Below are positions 23,301 through 30,654 of a stretch of DNA of 64,000 nucleotides, piece after piece (position 1 is the first letter of the stretch; each line of letters starts with the position of its first letter). Position numbers and translations under genes: made by a program. Source of the stretch: Bradyrhizobium sp. 4 (GTDB lineage Bacteria; Pseudomonadota; Alphaproteobacteria; Rhizobiales; Xanthobacteraceae); NCBI RefSeq assembly GCF_023100905.1, contig NZ_CP064686.1, positions 2,046,001 to 2,110,000 of the forward strand. Direction: 5' to 3'. The notes beneath the pieces were generated by a model. It did no database searches. It saw nothing but the letters and a program-made list of their open reading frames with translations, and was not told where the DNA came from.

Positions 23301-24302
23301 GTGAAGACCGCGATCACCGAACTGTTCGGCATCGAGCACCCCATCATCCAGGGCGGCATGCATTTCGTCGGCTTTGCCGAGCTGGCGGCTGCCGTCTCCA
23401 ATGCCGGCGGGCTCGGCATCAACACCGGTCTCACGCAGAAGACGCCGGAGCTGCTGGCAAAAGAGATCGCACGCTGCCGCGACATGACCGACAAGCCGTT
23501 CGGCGTGAACCTCACCTTCCTGCCGACCTTCGCCGCGCCGCCTTATCCGGAATACATCGCGGCGATCGTCGAAGGCGGCATCAAGTCCGTGGAGACCGCC
23601 GGCCGCAGCCCGGAAGCCTACATGCCCGCGCTGAAGGCCGCCGGGATCAAGGTCATCCACAAATGCACCTCGGTGCGCCACTCGCTGAAGGCCGAGCGCA
23701 TCGGATGCGACGCGGTCAGCGTCGACGGTTTTGAGTGCGGCGGCCATCCCGGCGAGGACGACATTCCCAACATGATTCTGCTGCCGCGCGCGGCGGAGGA
23801 ATTGAAGATTCCGTTCGTCGCATCCGGCGGCATGGCCGACGGCCGCAGCCTCGTCGCGGCGCTGTCGCTGGGGGCGGCCGGCATGAACATGGGCACGCGC
23901 TTCATCGCCACCAAGGAAGCGCCGGTGCACCAGAACGTCAAGAATGCGCTGGTCGCGGCGACCGAGCTCGACACCCGCCTGATTATGCGCAGCCTGCGCA
24001 ACACCGAGCGCGTGCTGAAGAACGCCAATGTCGACCGCCTGCTCGAGATCGAACGCGAGAAGGGCGACAAGCTGAAGATCGACGACATCCACGATCAGGT
24101 CGCGGGCGTCTATCCCAGGATCATGCTGGACGGGCAGATGGACGCGGGCGCCTGGAGCTGCGGCATGGTCGCGGGCCTTATCCACGACATCCCCACCTGC
24201 GAGGAACTCGTCGACAGGATCATGGCTGAGGCGGAAACCATCATCCGCACCCGTCTGATGGGGTTTCTTGAAGAGACGGGTGCACCGCGAAAGGTCGCCT
24301 GA
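23301..24302 (+). CDS. Nitronate monooxygenase-family flavoprotein
   Basis: A 333-residue TIM-barrel protein beginning ELFGIEHPIIQGGMHFVGFA, the class I nitronate monooxygenase/2-nitropropane dioxygenase signature. FMN-binding elements follow: SVDGFECGGHPGE, VASGGMADGRSLVAALSLGA and MNMGTRFIATKEA. It would oxidise alkyl nitronates or act as an NAD(P)H:flavin enzyme; members of this family also serve as quinone reductases. GTG start at 23301 with GGGAGG upstream. It stands alone, 92 bp after the exporter gene. Confidence 0.85.
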   Translation: MKTAITELFGIEHPIIQGGMHFVGFAELAAAVSNAGGLGINTGLTQKTPELLAKEIARCRDMTDKPFGVNLTFLPTFAAPPYPEYIAAIVEGGIKSVETAGRSPEAYMPALKAAGIKVIHKCTSVRHSLKAERIGCDAVSVDGFECGGHPGEDDIPNMILLPRAAEELKIPFVASGGMADGRSLVAALSLGAAGMNMGTRFIATKEAPVHQNVKNALVAATELDTRLIMRSLRNTERVLKNANVDRLLEIEREKGDKLKIDDIHDQVAGVYPRIMLDGQMDAGAWSCGMVAGLIHDIPTCEELVDRIMAEAETIIRTRLMGFLEETGAPRKVA

Positions 24303-24367
24303 GACCGCCAAACTTCTTAACCACGGCGGCAGTTGAGCGCTGGAATTGCGCGCGACGCCCCCTAAAT

Positions 24368-24384
24368 AGAGGTAAATTACCTCT
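24368..24384. promoter_or_regulatory. Inverted repeat upstream of 24410 gene
   Basis: AGAGGTA (24368-24374) and TACCTCT (24378-24384) with a 3-bp spacer, 26 bp before the GTG start. It is a possible operator. Confidence 0.35.
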
Positions 24385-24409
24385 TAACAATCAATTTCAG
24401 GAGGCGTCC

Positions 24410-24829
24410 GTGATTCCAAAGAGCGCTCCTTTTGCAATGGCTGTTGCCCTCGTGCTCGCATGGGGCGCCGTCGCGCGCGCTGACGACTACAAACCCAGTG
24501 AATATCTCGGCCTCGATCTTTCGAAGGCGGTGTTGTCGCCGAAGCGGCTCGGGCCCGAAACCCAGTTCGCGCCGGTCGCGCTGGAGGCGCGCGGCGGCAA
24601 CGAGGCGCAGGCGCGCGCCGAGCCGGTCGACGTGCCGAAGAAGGTGGCCGCCGAACGCGTGCGCGTGTCGGAGCCGAAGGTCGCGCACGCCAAGCCCGCG
24701 CAGCCACGCGGCGCGGCGCGCACCAAGCTCGCGCATCGCCACGGCAATCCGCTCGACGCGCAGGCGATGGACACCCGTATCCAGACCTGGCCGTGCCGCA
24801 GCGGCGGCATCTGCAACTGGAAGCATTAG
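24410..24829 (+). CDS. Secreted hypothetical protein
   Basis: A 139-residue protein with a GTG start at 24410 and CAGGAGG just upstream. A signal peptide (residues 1-24, ending VARA) precedes a basic Ala/Lys/Arg-rich linker and a C-terminal motif TRIQTWPCRSGGICNWKH with two cysteines that could form a disulfide. I recall the YLGLDLSKAVLSPKRLGP start from short exported proteins of Bradyrhizobium but know no function. An inverted repeat lies upstream. Confidence 0.7.
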   Translation: MIPKSAPFAMAVALVLAWGAVARADDYKPSEYLGLDLSKAVLSPKRLGPETQFAPVALEARGGNEAQARAEPVDVPKKVAAERVRVSEPKVAHAKPAQPRGAARTKLAHRHGNPLDAQAMDTRIQTWPCRSGGICNWKH

Positions 24830-24864
24830 GTTCAGCTCCGAGCCGTCATCCGCACGTCGTAAAA

Positions 24865-24904
24865 CCGTAGGCCCGCGGTCAAGAAACCGTAAGCCGGGGG
24901 TCAA
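24865..24904 (+). promoter_or_regulatory. Phased heptamer repeats upstream of phoD, Pho-box-like
   Basis: Four heptamers at exact 11-bp steps: CCGTAGG (24865), CGGTCAA (24876), CCGTAAG (24887), GGGTCAA (24898). Pho boxes are 7-bp repeats spaced by 4 bp, with CTGTCAT as consensus. The match to the base consensus is weak; the phasing and position 45 bp before phoD are suggestive. Confidence 0.35.
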
Positions 24905-24948
24905 ACGACGCAGGCACCTTCCGTCGCTAGTCGACGAAGGTTTCCTGA

Positions 24949-26514
24949 ATGGTAGCGCTCCGCGCCTCGCGCGCCTGGACCCGGCGGCAATTCCTGGTCC
25001 GTTCCACCTCGAGCCTCGCCGTTGCCGCGCTCGCAACGCCGCATCTCAGCCGCGCCGCGGATCGTCCGCAGATCGCAGGCGGCATCCAGTCCGGCGACGT
25101 CTCGGATGGCTCCGCCGTGATCTGGGCGCGCGCCGACAGGCCGGCGCGGATGCGGGTGGATTATTCGTCCGTGGAAAGCTTCAAGACCGTCATCGCGTCG
25201 GCTTTGCGCGATGCGTCGCCCGATGCCGACTTCACCTCGAAACTGCTGCTGGACGGTCTGCCGCCCGGGCAGGACATCTTCTATCGTGTGCGCTTCGACG
25301 ACATCGCGACCGGCATCGCCGGCGAAAGCCGCATCGGCCATTTCCGCACTGCGCCGGCTGCCGGCCGGTCGATCTCGTTCCTGTGGTCCGGTGATACTGC
25401 GGGGCAGGGCTGGGGCATCGACACATCGCGCGGCGGCTACCGCAGCTATCGCACCATGCTCGGCAATCGCCCCGACTTCTTCATCCACTCCGGCGATCAC
25501 ATCTATGCCGACTGCACGATCCCCTCCGAGCAGAAGCTGCCGAACGGCGAGATCTGGCGCAATGTCGTGACCGAGGAGAAATCCGAGGTCGCGCACACGC
25601 TGGCGCAGTTCCGCGGCAACTACAAATACAACCATCTCGACGAGCACTTCCGCGCCTTCCACGCCGAGGTGCCGATGCTCGCGCAATGGGATGACCACGA
25701 GGTCACCAACGACTGGTCGCCGACCGGCAGTTATGACGGGGCAGGTCATGAGGATGACGGCACCCCGCGCCTGGTCGCGCGCGCCCGCCGCGCGTTCTTC
25801 GACTTCATGCCGATCCGCGACATCGGCGCGCGAAAGGGGCGGGTCTATCGCAAGATCGCCTATGGCCCGCTGCTCGACGTCTTCATGATCGACATGCGCA
25901 GCTATCGCGACGATAGCTGGAACAAGGGCGACGATCACCGCGGCTGGATCCTGGGCGCAGAACAGCTCGCCTGGCTGAAGCGTGAGCTCGCGGCGTCGCG
26001 CGCGACCTGGAAGATGATCGCGGCCGACCTGCCGATCGGGCTGGTCAGTCTCGATGCGGTCGCGCTGGGTAGTGGGCCGCCCGACCGGCGCGAGCACGAG
26101 ATCGCCGATCTTCTCGCGTCCATCAAGCACGCCGGACTCCGCAACATCGTCTGGCTCACCGCCGACATGCATTACACCGCCGCGCATTATTACGATCCGA
26201 ACAGGGCGCAATTCCAGGAGTTCGAACCGTTCTGGGAGTTCGTCTCGGGGCCCTTGCATGCCGGCACCTGGGGGCCGGGCGAGCTCGACGATACCTTTGG
26301 TCCGGTCGCGATGTACCAGAACGGGTGCAGCGAGGCGCAGGGGGAAAACCTCGCGCCCTGTTTCGGACTGCAGTTCTTCGGCAAGGTCGACATCGATGGC
26401 CGGACCGGCGTGATGACAGTGACGCTGAAGGACGTCGACAACCGGGACCTCTGGTCGGTCGATATCGAGCCGCAGCCGCAGGCGCGTCCAGCCGTCGTGG
26501 CGCAGCATTCCTGA
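24949..26514 (+). CDS. phoD: PhoD-family alkaline phosphatase/phosphodiesterase
   Basis: A 521-residue protein with a Tat signal (WTRRQFLVRSTSS, residues about 10-35). The N-terminal Fn3-like domain includes GIQSGDVSDGSAVIWARAD. The metallophosphoesterase core holds FLWSGDTAGQGWG, FFIHSGDHIYADC, QWDDHEVTNDW and WLTADMHYTAAHYY, the Asp/His/Asn metal ligands of PhoD. It would be folded in the cytoplasm, exported by Tat, and release phosphate from phosphomonoesters and diesters. Pho-type control is expected for the family and supported weakly by the upstream repeats. Confidence 0.9.
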   Translation: MVALRASRAWTRRQFLVRSTSSLAVAALATPHLSRAADRPQIAGGIQSGDVSDGSAVIWARADRPARMRVDYSSVESFKTVIASALRDASPDADFTSKLLLDGLPPGQDIFYRVRFDDIATGIAGESRIGHFRTAPAAGRSISFLWSGDTAGQGWGIDTSRGGYRSYRTMLGNRPDFFIHSGDHIYADCTIPSEQKLPNGEIWRNVVTEEKSEVAHTLAQFRGNYKYNHLDEHFRAFHAEVPMLAQWDDHEVTNDWSPTGSYDGAGHEDDGTPRLVARARRAFFDFMPIRDIGARKGRVYRKIAYGPLLDVFMIDMRSYRDDSWNKGDDHRGWILGAEQLAWLKRELAASRATWKMIAADLPIGLVSLDAVALGSGPPDRREHEIADLLASIKHAGLRNIVWLTADMHYTAAHYYDPNRAQFQEFEPFWEFVSGPLHAGTWGPGELDDTFGPVAMYQNGCSEAQGENLAPCFGLQFFGKVDIDGRTGVMTVTLKDVDNRDLWSVDIEPQPQARPAVVAQHS

Positions 26515-26661
26515 GGGACGCTAACCCGATCTTGATTGGCCGCATTGCGCCTGCCGCGCTATGCTGTCCATTCCCGCCACCTCTCTTCCATCCCCAAAGA
26601 GTCTGCTCACGCAGCATTGCTGCTGGCCTCCGGCGGGCTGAACGATATCAGGAGCCTTTTC

Positions 26662-27480
26662 ATGGATACTCTCAAGACACAGGGCATGAGCATGCCCAAG
26701 CTCGGCCTCGGGACCTTCCGCATGCAGGGCGATGCCTGCCGCGCGGCGGTCGAGAGCGCCCTATCGATCGGCTATCGCCATATCGATACCGCCGAGATGT
26801 ACGGCAACGAAGAATCGATTGGCGCGGCGCTCGCCGCGGCCCGGCTGTCGCGGGGCGAGCTGCACGTCACGACGAAAGTCTGGCACGAGAACCTCAGCCC
26901 CGACGCCATTCGCCGCGCCTTCGACGCCAGCCTGAAGAAGCTGCGGCTCGACCATGTCGATCTCTATCTCGTGCACTGGCCGTCCAAGGCGGCGAACTGG
27001 GGCGCGGTGTTCGAGACCCTGATGAAGCTGAAGGAGGAGGGGCGCACGCGGGCGATCGGCGTCGCCAACTTCACCACGGCGCTGCTGAAGATCGCGGTCG
27101 AGGACATCAAGGCGCCGATCGCGTGCAATCAGATCGAATACCACGCCATGCTCGATCAATCGAAGGTGCTGGCCTATCTCAAGGCCAAATCGATCCCGCT
27201 GGTCGCCTATTGCCCGCTGGCCCAGGGGCGCGTCGCCTCCGATCCGGTGCTGGCCGAGATCGGCGCGAGGCACAATGCAACCGCCGCGCAGGTCGCGCTG
27301 AAATGGCTGCTCGACCAGGACGGTGTTGCCGCGATCCCGAAAGCCGCACGCCGAGAGAGCCAGCAGGCCAATCTCGACGCGCTGAAGATCACCCTCGATG
27401 ATGCCGACCGCAACAAGATCGCCGCGCTGCCGAAGGACAGGCGCTGCGTCAATCCCGGCTTCGCGCCGGCATGGGACTGA
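26662..27480 (+). CDS. Aldo/keto reductase
   Basis: A 272-residue enzyme starting MDTLKTQGMSMPKLGLGTFR, with AGGAG 8 nt before the ATG at 26662. The AKR tetrad is visible: Asp and Tyr in YRHIDTAEMYGNEE, Lys in VTTKVWHENL, His in LYLVHWPSKA. The NADPH-binding C-terminal part includes IPKAARRESQQANLDA. It resembles the 2,5-diketo-gluconate reductase/YajO-DkgB type that reduces small aldehydes such as methylglyoxal. It stands alone and is followed by a bidirectional hairpin terminator. Confidence 0.88.
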   Translation: MDTLKTQGMSMPKLGLGTFRMQGDACRAAVESALSIGYRHIDTAEMYGNEESIGAALAAARLSRGELHVTTKVWHENLSPDAIRRAFDASLKKLRLDHVDLYLVHWPSKAANWGAVFETLMKLKEEGRTRAIGVANFTTALLKIAVEDIKAPIACNQIEYHAMLDQSKVLAYLKAKSIPLVAYCPLAQGRVASDPVLAEIGARHNATAAQVALKWLLDQDGVAAIPKAARRESQQANLDALKITLDDADRNKIAALPKDRRCVNPGFAPAWD

Positions 27481-27507
27481 CCTCGCCGAACGTTTCGTGC
27501 ACGCAAA

Positions 27508-27533
27508 GAAATGGCCCCGCGAGGGGCCATTTC
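27508..27533. terminator. Bidirectional hairpin terminator
   Basis: 11-bp stem GAAATGGCCCC / GGGGCCATTTC with a 4-nt loop between convergent genes; short T-runs on both strands. Confidence 0.7.
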
Positions 27534-27549
27534 CATATTGCGTTGCGCA

Positions 27550-27777
27550 TTAGTCCCAATGATGGCGGTGACCACGCTTGATCACGACGACGCGGTCGCG
27601 ATGGCGCCAGCCGCGATGCCAGCCGTGATCGCGATGCATGCCGTATTCGGCGCGGGCGCCATACATGCCGTGATGATGACCTCCGCGCTTGATCACCACC
27701 GTCTCCGCGCTGGCGAGCGTCGGCAGTGCAACCGCGAGCGCGCCGACAGCGGCAAGCACATAACCAAACTTCTTCAT
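27550..27777 (-). CDS. Small secreted His-rich protein
   Basis: A 75-residue protein with a signal peptide (MKKFGYVLAAVGALAVALPT ... ASA). The mature part is very rich in His and Arg, and opens and closes with a repeated element, VVIKRGGHHHG and VVVIKRGHRHHWD, flanking GMHRDHGWHRGWRHRDR. Periplasmic metal binding or acid/nucleic-acid protection is conceivable from composition only. The start at 27777 is set by the signal peptide and a GGAGGAC site. A perfect GGAAC-N16-CGTT promoter lies 31 nt upstream. Confidence 0.78.
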   Translation of the reverse strand: MKKFGYVLAAVGALAVALPTLASAETVVIKRGGHHHGMYGARAEYGMHRDHGWHRGWRHRDRVVVIKRGHRHHWD

Positions 27778-27807
27778 GATGTCCTCCTCCAATGGAATGC
27801 AAATCTA

Positions 27808-27832
27808 AACGGCGCATTCGCGGGAACGTTCC
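27808..27832 (-). promoter_or_regulatory. Candidate EcfG-type promoter, perfect core
   Basis: Minus strand GGAAC (27832-27828), 16-nt spacer, CGTT (27811-27808), 31 nt before the ATG at 27777. Confidence 0.65.
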
Positions 27833-27873
27833 GGACGAATCGCAGGAGATTTCTGAACGCCTGTTCAGGTGGG

Positions 27874-28326
27874 TTAATCGCAGCGCTGTTGTGGAGGTGT
27901 TGACGCGCCGGTCGCGACGTATTTGCCGTCCCTGATCGTGTACTCGCCGCGCTCGCTGCGATTGTAGATTGCGCGCAAGCTGCCTTGCTTCGAAAGGAGC
28001 AGGCCAAACTCGCGCGTCTGCTGCAGCGATGGGAAGTACACCATCACATTGAGCATGCCGTCGGCGCTGACCGTCGCCGATACCACTTCGTTTTCGTCCT
28101 TGGTCTCGCCGAAATTGCGCCGGTACATCACCCTTCCGTCCTTGCGGATCTCGTAAATCAAGAGCGCGCCCTTGTCGCGGTCGGGCCGGACCGCGCAGTC
28201 GATCGCCCATGAGCCGAGCAGACCCCATTGCTCAACGGTCGCCGCGAGCGACTCGGCACCAGCCGCCGGCTCGAACGCAACCCACAGCACTGCTGCCGCG
28301 ATCCAGCGGTTCAAACAACGCCTCAT
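27874..28326 (-). CDS. Secreted hypothetical protein
   Basis: A 150-residue protein with an N-terminal signal (MRRCLNRWIAAAVLWVAFEP, ending near AAGA). The mature part starts with a GLLGSWAIDCAVRPDRDKG segment and has alternating beta-like strands (ALLIYEIRKDGRVMYRRNFG, LNVMVYFPS), as in small lipocalin-like or META-type barrels; the C-terminus ends PQQRCD, so a disulfide with the first Cys is possible. The GxWxxxC opening recurs in exported Bradyrhizobium proteins. Function unknown. It lies 96 bp upstream of the His-rich gene, which has its own promoter. Confidence 0.65.
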   Translation of the reverse strand: MRRCLNRWIAAAVLWVAFEPAAGAESLAATVEQWGLLGSWAIDCAVRPDRDKGALLIYEIRKDGRVMYRRNFGETKDENEVVSATVSADGMLNVMVYFPSLQQTREFGLLLSKQGSLRAIYNRSERGEYTIRDGKYVATGASTPPQQRCD

Positions 28327-28484
28327 GTTCTGAAAAGCCCCACCTCCGAATGATTCCGAAGTGTAGCATCCTGCGAGCAATCGTCCACGCTGACCACCAA
28401 TCGCGCGCGAATTTGATCCGCGTCAATGAGGCCGGCCGCTTCCGGGGTAGGATGGCGCTCCCGAAGTCGAAATTGGATAGACCG

Positions 28485-28757
28485 ATGCTGAATCAAGTCA
28501 GGGATTTCGCAGGCGAGGTGCTGCCCGGGAGCTGCGCCGTGCCGCCTTATTCCGAGAGCGCGTTTCTGGCCGAGCTGGGCGACCGCTTGAAGTCCTCACG
28601 CATGCGCTGCGTCCTGTCGCGCCGGGAGCTGGCCCGCCGCTCCGGGATTTCCGAGCGCTACATCGCCCAGATCGAGGCCGGCAAGGGCAACGTCTCGATC
28701 GTGCTGCTGCTGCGGCTGGCCTCCGCGATCCACGGCAGCCAGCCTCAGATCGTCTGA
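28485..28757 (+). CDS. XRE-family HTH regulator, short BoxR-like
   Basis: A 90-residue protein from ATG 28485 (an in-frame ATG at 28452 would add 11). The C-terminal 65 residues are a Cro/C1-type HTH: LGDRLKSSRMRCVLSRRELA, RRSGISERYIAQIEAGKGN, VSIVLLLRLASAIHG. The ISERYIAQIE ... GNVSIVLLLR wording is very close to the N-terminal domain of BoxR/BzdR benzoate regulators, which normally continue into a shikimate-kinase-like effector domain. Here a stop follows directly, 5 bp before the convergent aminotransferase gene ends. It may be a free-standing HTH or a truncated gene. Confidence 0.7.
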   Translation: MLNQVRDFAGEVLPGSCAVPPYSESAFLAELGDRLKSSRMRCVLSRRELARRSGISERYIAQIEAGKGNVSIVLLLRLASAIHGSQPQIV

Positions 28758-28761
28758 AGGC

Positions 28762-29994
28762 TCAGGCTCGCTTCTCCACATTGGCGCTGCGGGGCGGCAC
28801 GCCGAACTCCTTGCGGCAGATTTCGGCCAGCACGGCGACGCCCTCGCGAATCTGCTGATGCGAGGGGCTCGCAAAGCACAGCCTCAGTCGCGATCTGGAA
28901 TGGTTCTTGTCAGTCGACCATTCCGGCCCCGGATTGATCGAGACGCCGGCGGCAAGCGCGGCCTGATACAGCTTTAGCGTATCCACCTGATCGGGCAGCT
29001 TCACCCACAGGAAGATGCCGCCCTTCGGCTCCTCGAACTCGGCTGCCGTCCCGAACTGCTCGTTGACGGCTTCCATCAGCGTGTCGAGCTTGGTGCGTAG
29101 CGCCTTGGTCAGCGCCGGCACGTGGGTCGAGAAATGCGGCTTGCAATAGGCGGCGAGCACCATCTGCTCCAGTGCGCCGGAGCCGGCGTCCGTCTTCAGC
29201 GCCAGCATCCGCGACATCACATCCCAGGGCGCGACGATGAAGCCGACGCGCAGCGCGGGCGCGATCGACTTCGAGAACGAGCCGATATGGATCACGCCGC
29301 CGTTCGGGCTCATCGCATAAATCGCCGGCGGCCGCTGTCCTGACCAGACCAGATCGGCATAGCAATCGTCCTCGAAGATGGGCACGCCGTAGTCCGCTGA
29401 CAGCCGCAACAGCTCGGTGCGGCGGCCCTCCGGCATGATGCTGCCGGTCGGGTTCTGCACGGTCGGAATGGTGTAGATGTATTTCGGCCGGATGCCGCGG
29501 CCCTTGAGGTCGGCCAGCGTCGTGGCCAGCACGTCCATGCGCATGCCGTCCTTATCGAGGGGAATGCCAACAACGTTGACCCCGAGCCGTGCCAGGCGGG
29601 TCAGCGAGCCCTGATAGCTATCCTGCTCGAAGATCACGGTATCGCCGCGCGTCAGCAGCGTGGCGTTGACGAGGTCGAGCGCCTGCAGCGAGCCGGAGAC
29701 GATCAGGAGGTCGTCGACCGTGCAGTTGATGCCAGCATCGCGCTTGAGTTTTGTCACCAGGAATTCGCGCAAGGGCAGATAGCCCTGGGGACCATGTGCC
29801 AGCCCGTAAGTGGCGAGCGAGCGGCCTTCGCGTTGCAGAGCCAGGTTGGCCGCCTCGATCAGATGATCGAGCGGCACCTGCTCGGAGTCGTTATTGCCGC
29901 CGACAAAACTGTATTTGGCAAGGCCCGTCCAGCGCGCAGAGGGGGCCGGCAGCCCTGCGGGAAACAGGGGCGCAAAATCGAAGCTGGACGTCAT
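28762..29994 (-). CDS. PLP-dependent class I/II aminotransferase
   Basis: A 410-residue fold-type I enzyme. Substrate/cofactor motifs are YGLAHGPQGYLPLREFL, TIPTVQNPTGSIMPEGRR, IFEDDCYADL and the PLP lysine in GSFSKSIAPALRVGF, with a C-terminal SRLRLCFASP. It is most like the 2-aminoadipate/valine-pyruvate (LysN, MocR-C-terminal) group of aminotransferases. The exact amino-group donor cannot be set from sequence. No HTH domain is fused, but a small XRE gene converges on it from the other strand. Confidence 0.88.
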   Translation of the reverse strand: MTSSFDFAPLFPAGLPAPSARWTGLAKYSFVGGNNDSEQVPLDHLIEAANLALQREGRSLATYGLAHGPQGYLPLREFLVTKLKRDAGINCTVDDLLIVSGSLQALDLVNATLLTRGDTVIFEQDSYQGSLTRLARLGVNVVGIPLDKDGMRMDVLATTLADLKGRGIRPKYIYTIPTVQNPTGSIMPEGRRTELLRLSADYGVPIFEDDCYADLVWSGQRPPAIYAMSPNGGVIHIGSFSKSIAPALRVGFIVAPWDVMSRMLALKTDAGSGALEQMVLAAYCKPHFSTHVPALTKALRTKLDTLMEAVNEQFGTAAEFEEPKGGIFLWVKLPDQVDTLKLYQAALAAGVSINPGPEWSTDKNHSRSRLRLCFASPSHQQIREGVAVLAEICRKEFGVPPRSANVEKRA

Positions 29995-30059
29995 GGGAGC
30001 GTTCCTCGTTCTATTCTTGTCAGGCTGCCGGCTTTGCGCCGGTCAGTCGTGCTTCTTGC

Positions 30060-30587
30060 TTATTTCTTGCCGACCGTCCGGGTCGGACGGCCCTGGCTGA
30101 TGAAAGCGTAATGCGCATTGGCGACGCCGCCAACCATCAAGGCCTCGACGGCAGGCTCGGCGATCTCGCTTGTTGCGGCCCAATCGACGAGGAAATTGGC
30201 TCCGGTCCCGCCGCGTACGTCGTCGGTCGGAATGAAGATCGAGACGGTGGCGAGGGGCTTCACCGCGACGGGTGCCTTCAGATAGCTCTCGACCTGCTTG
30301 CCTGCGGTGTCGAAATAGGCGATGCGTTTGACCACCAGTGCTTGCGTCTCGGAGGCGTTGTGCACGCTCAGGGTCACCGAGAAGTCGACGCGCAGCTTGC
30401 CCTGGCTCATCGCGACGCTGGAATAGGCGGGCACGTAGAACCCGCCGGAGACGGCGAGTTCTTCTTTTGGCAGTGCGGTGAGGGAATCGGCAAAGCTTTG
30501 TTCGATATTGACCTTGGATTGAGCGGCCGCGGGGACGGAGCAGGCGAGGGGACATAGCAGCATTGCGATGGCGAGCCCCATCCGCAT
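30060..30587 (-). CDS. DUF3124-like exported protein
   Basis: Encodes 175 residues from ATG 30587 (30581 possible). The signal peptide MRMGLAIAMLLCPLACSVPA may be a lipoprotein type (LACS-like box) or be cut at AAA. The mature part is all-beta-like: GGFYVPAYSSVAMSQGKLRV, FSVTLSVHNASETQALVVKR, YFDTAGKQVESYL, SIFIPTDDVRGGTGANFLVDW, matching DUF3124 in order. The family is exported with unknown role. It is divergent from the antiporter gene across 67 bp. Confidence 0.75.
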   Translation of the reverse strand: MRMGLAIAMLLCPLACSVPAAAQSKVNIEQSFADSLTALPKEELAVSGGFYVPAYSSVAMSQGKLRVDFSVTLSVHNASETQALVVKRIAYFDTAGKQVESYLKAPVAVKPLATVSIFIPTDDVRGGTGANFLVDWAATSEIAEPAVEALMVGGVANAHYAFISQGRPTRTVGKK

Positions 30588-30654
30588 GTGACGAATTGCT
30601 CGCTTGCCGCGCCGCACTCGATCACTAGGGTGCGGCAAAACGGACCAATCTGGC

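Noticed and set aside
24901..26508. 535-codon open frame opposite phoD
   Set aside because: Composition is that of a complementary-strand shadow, and the plus strand encodes a full PhoD with Tat signal.
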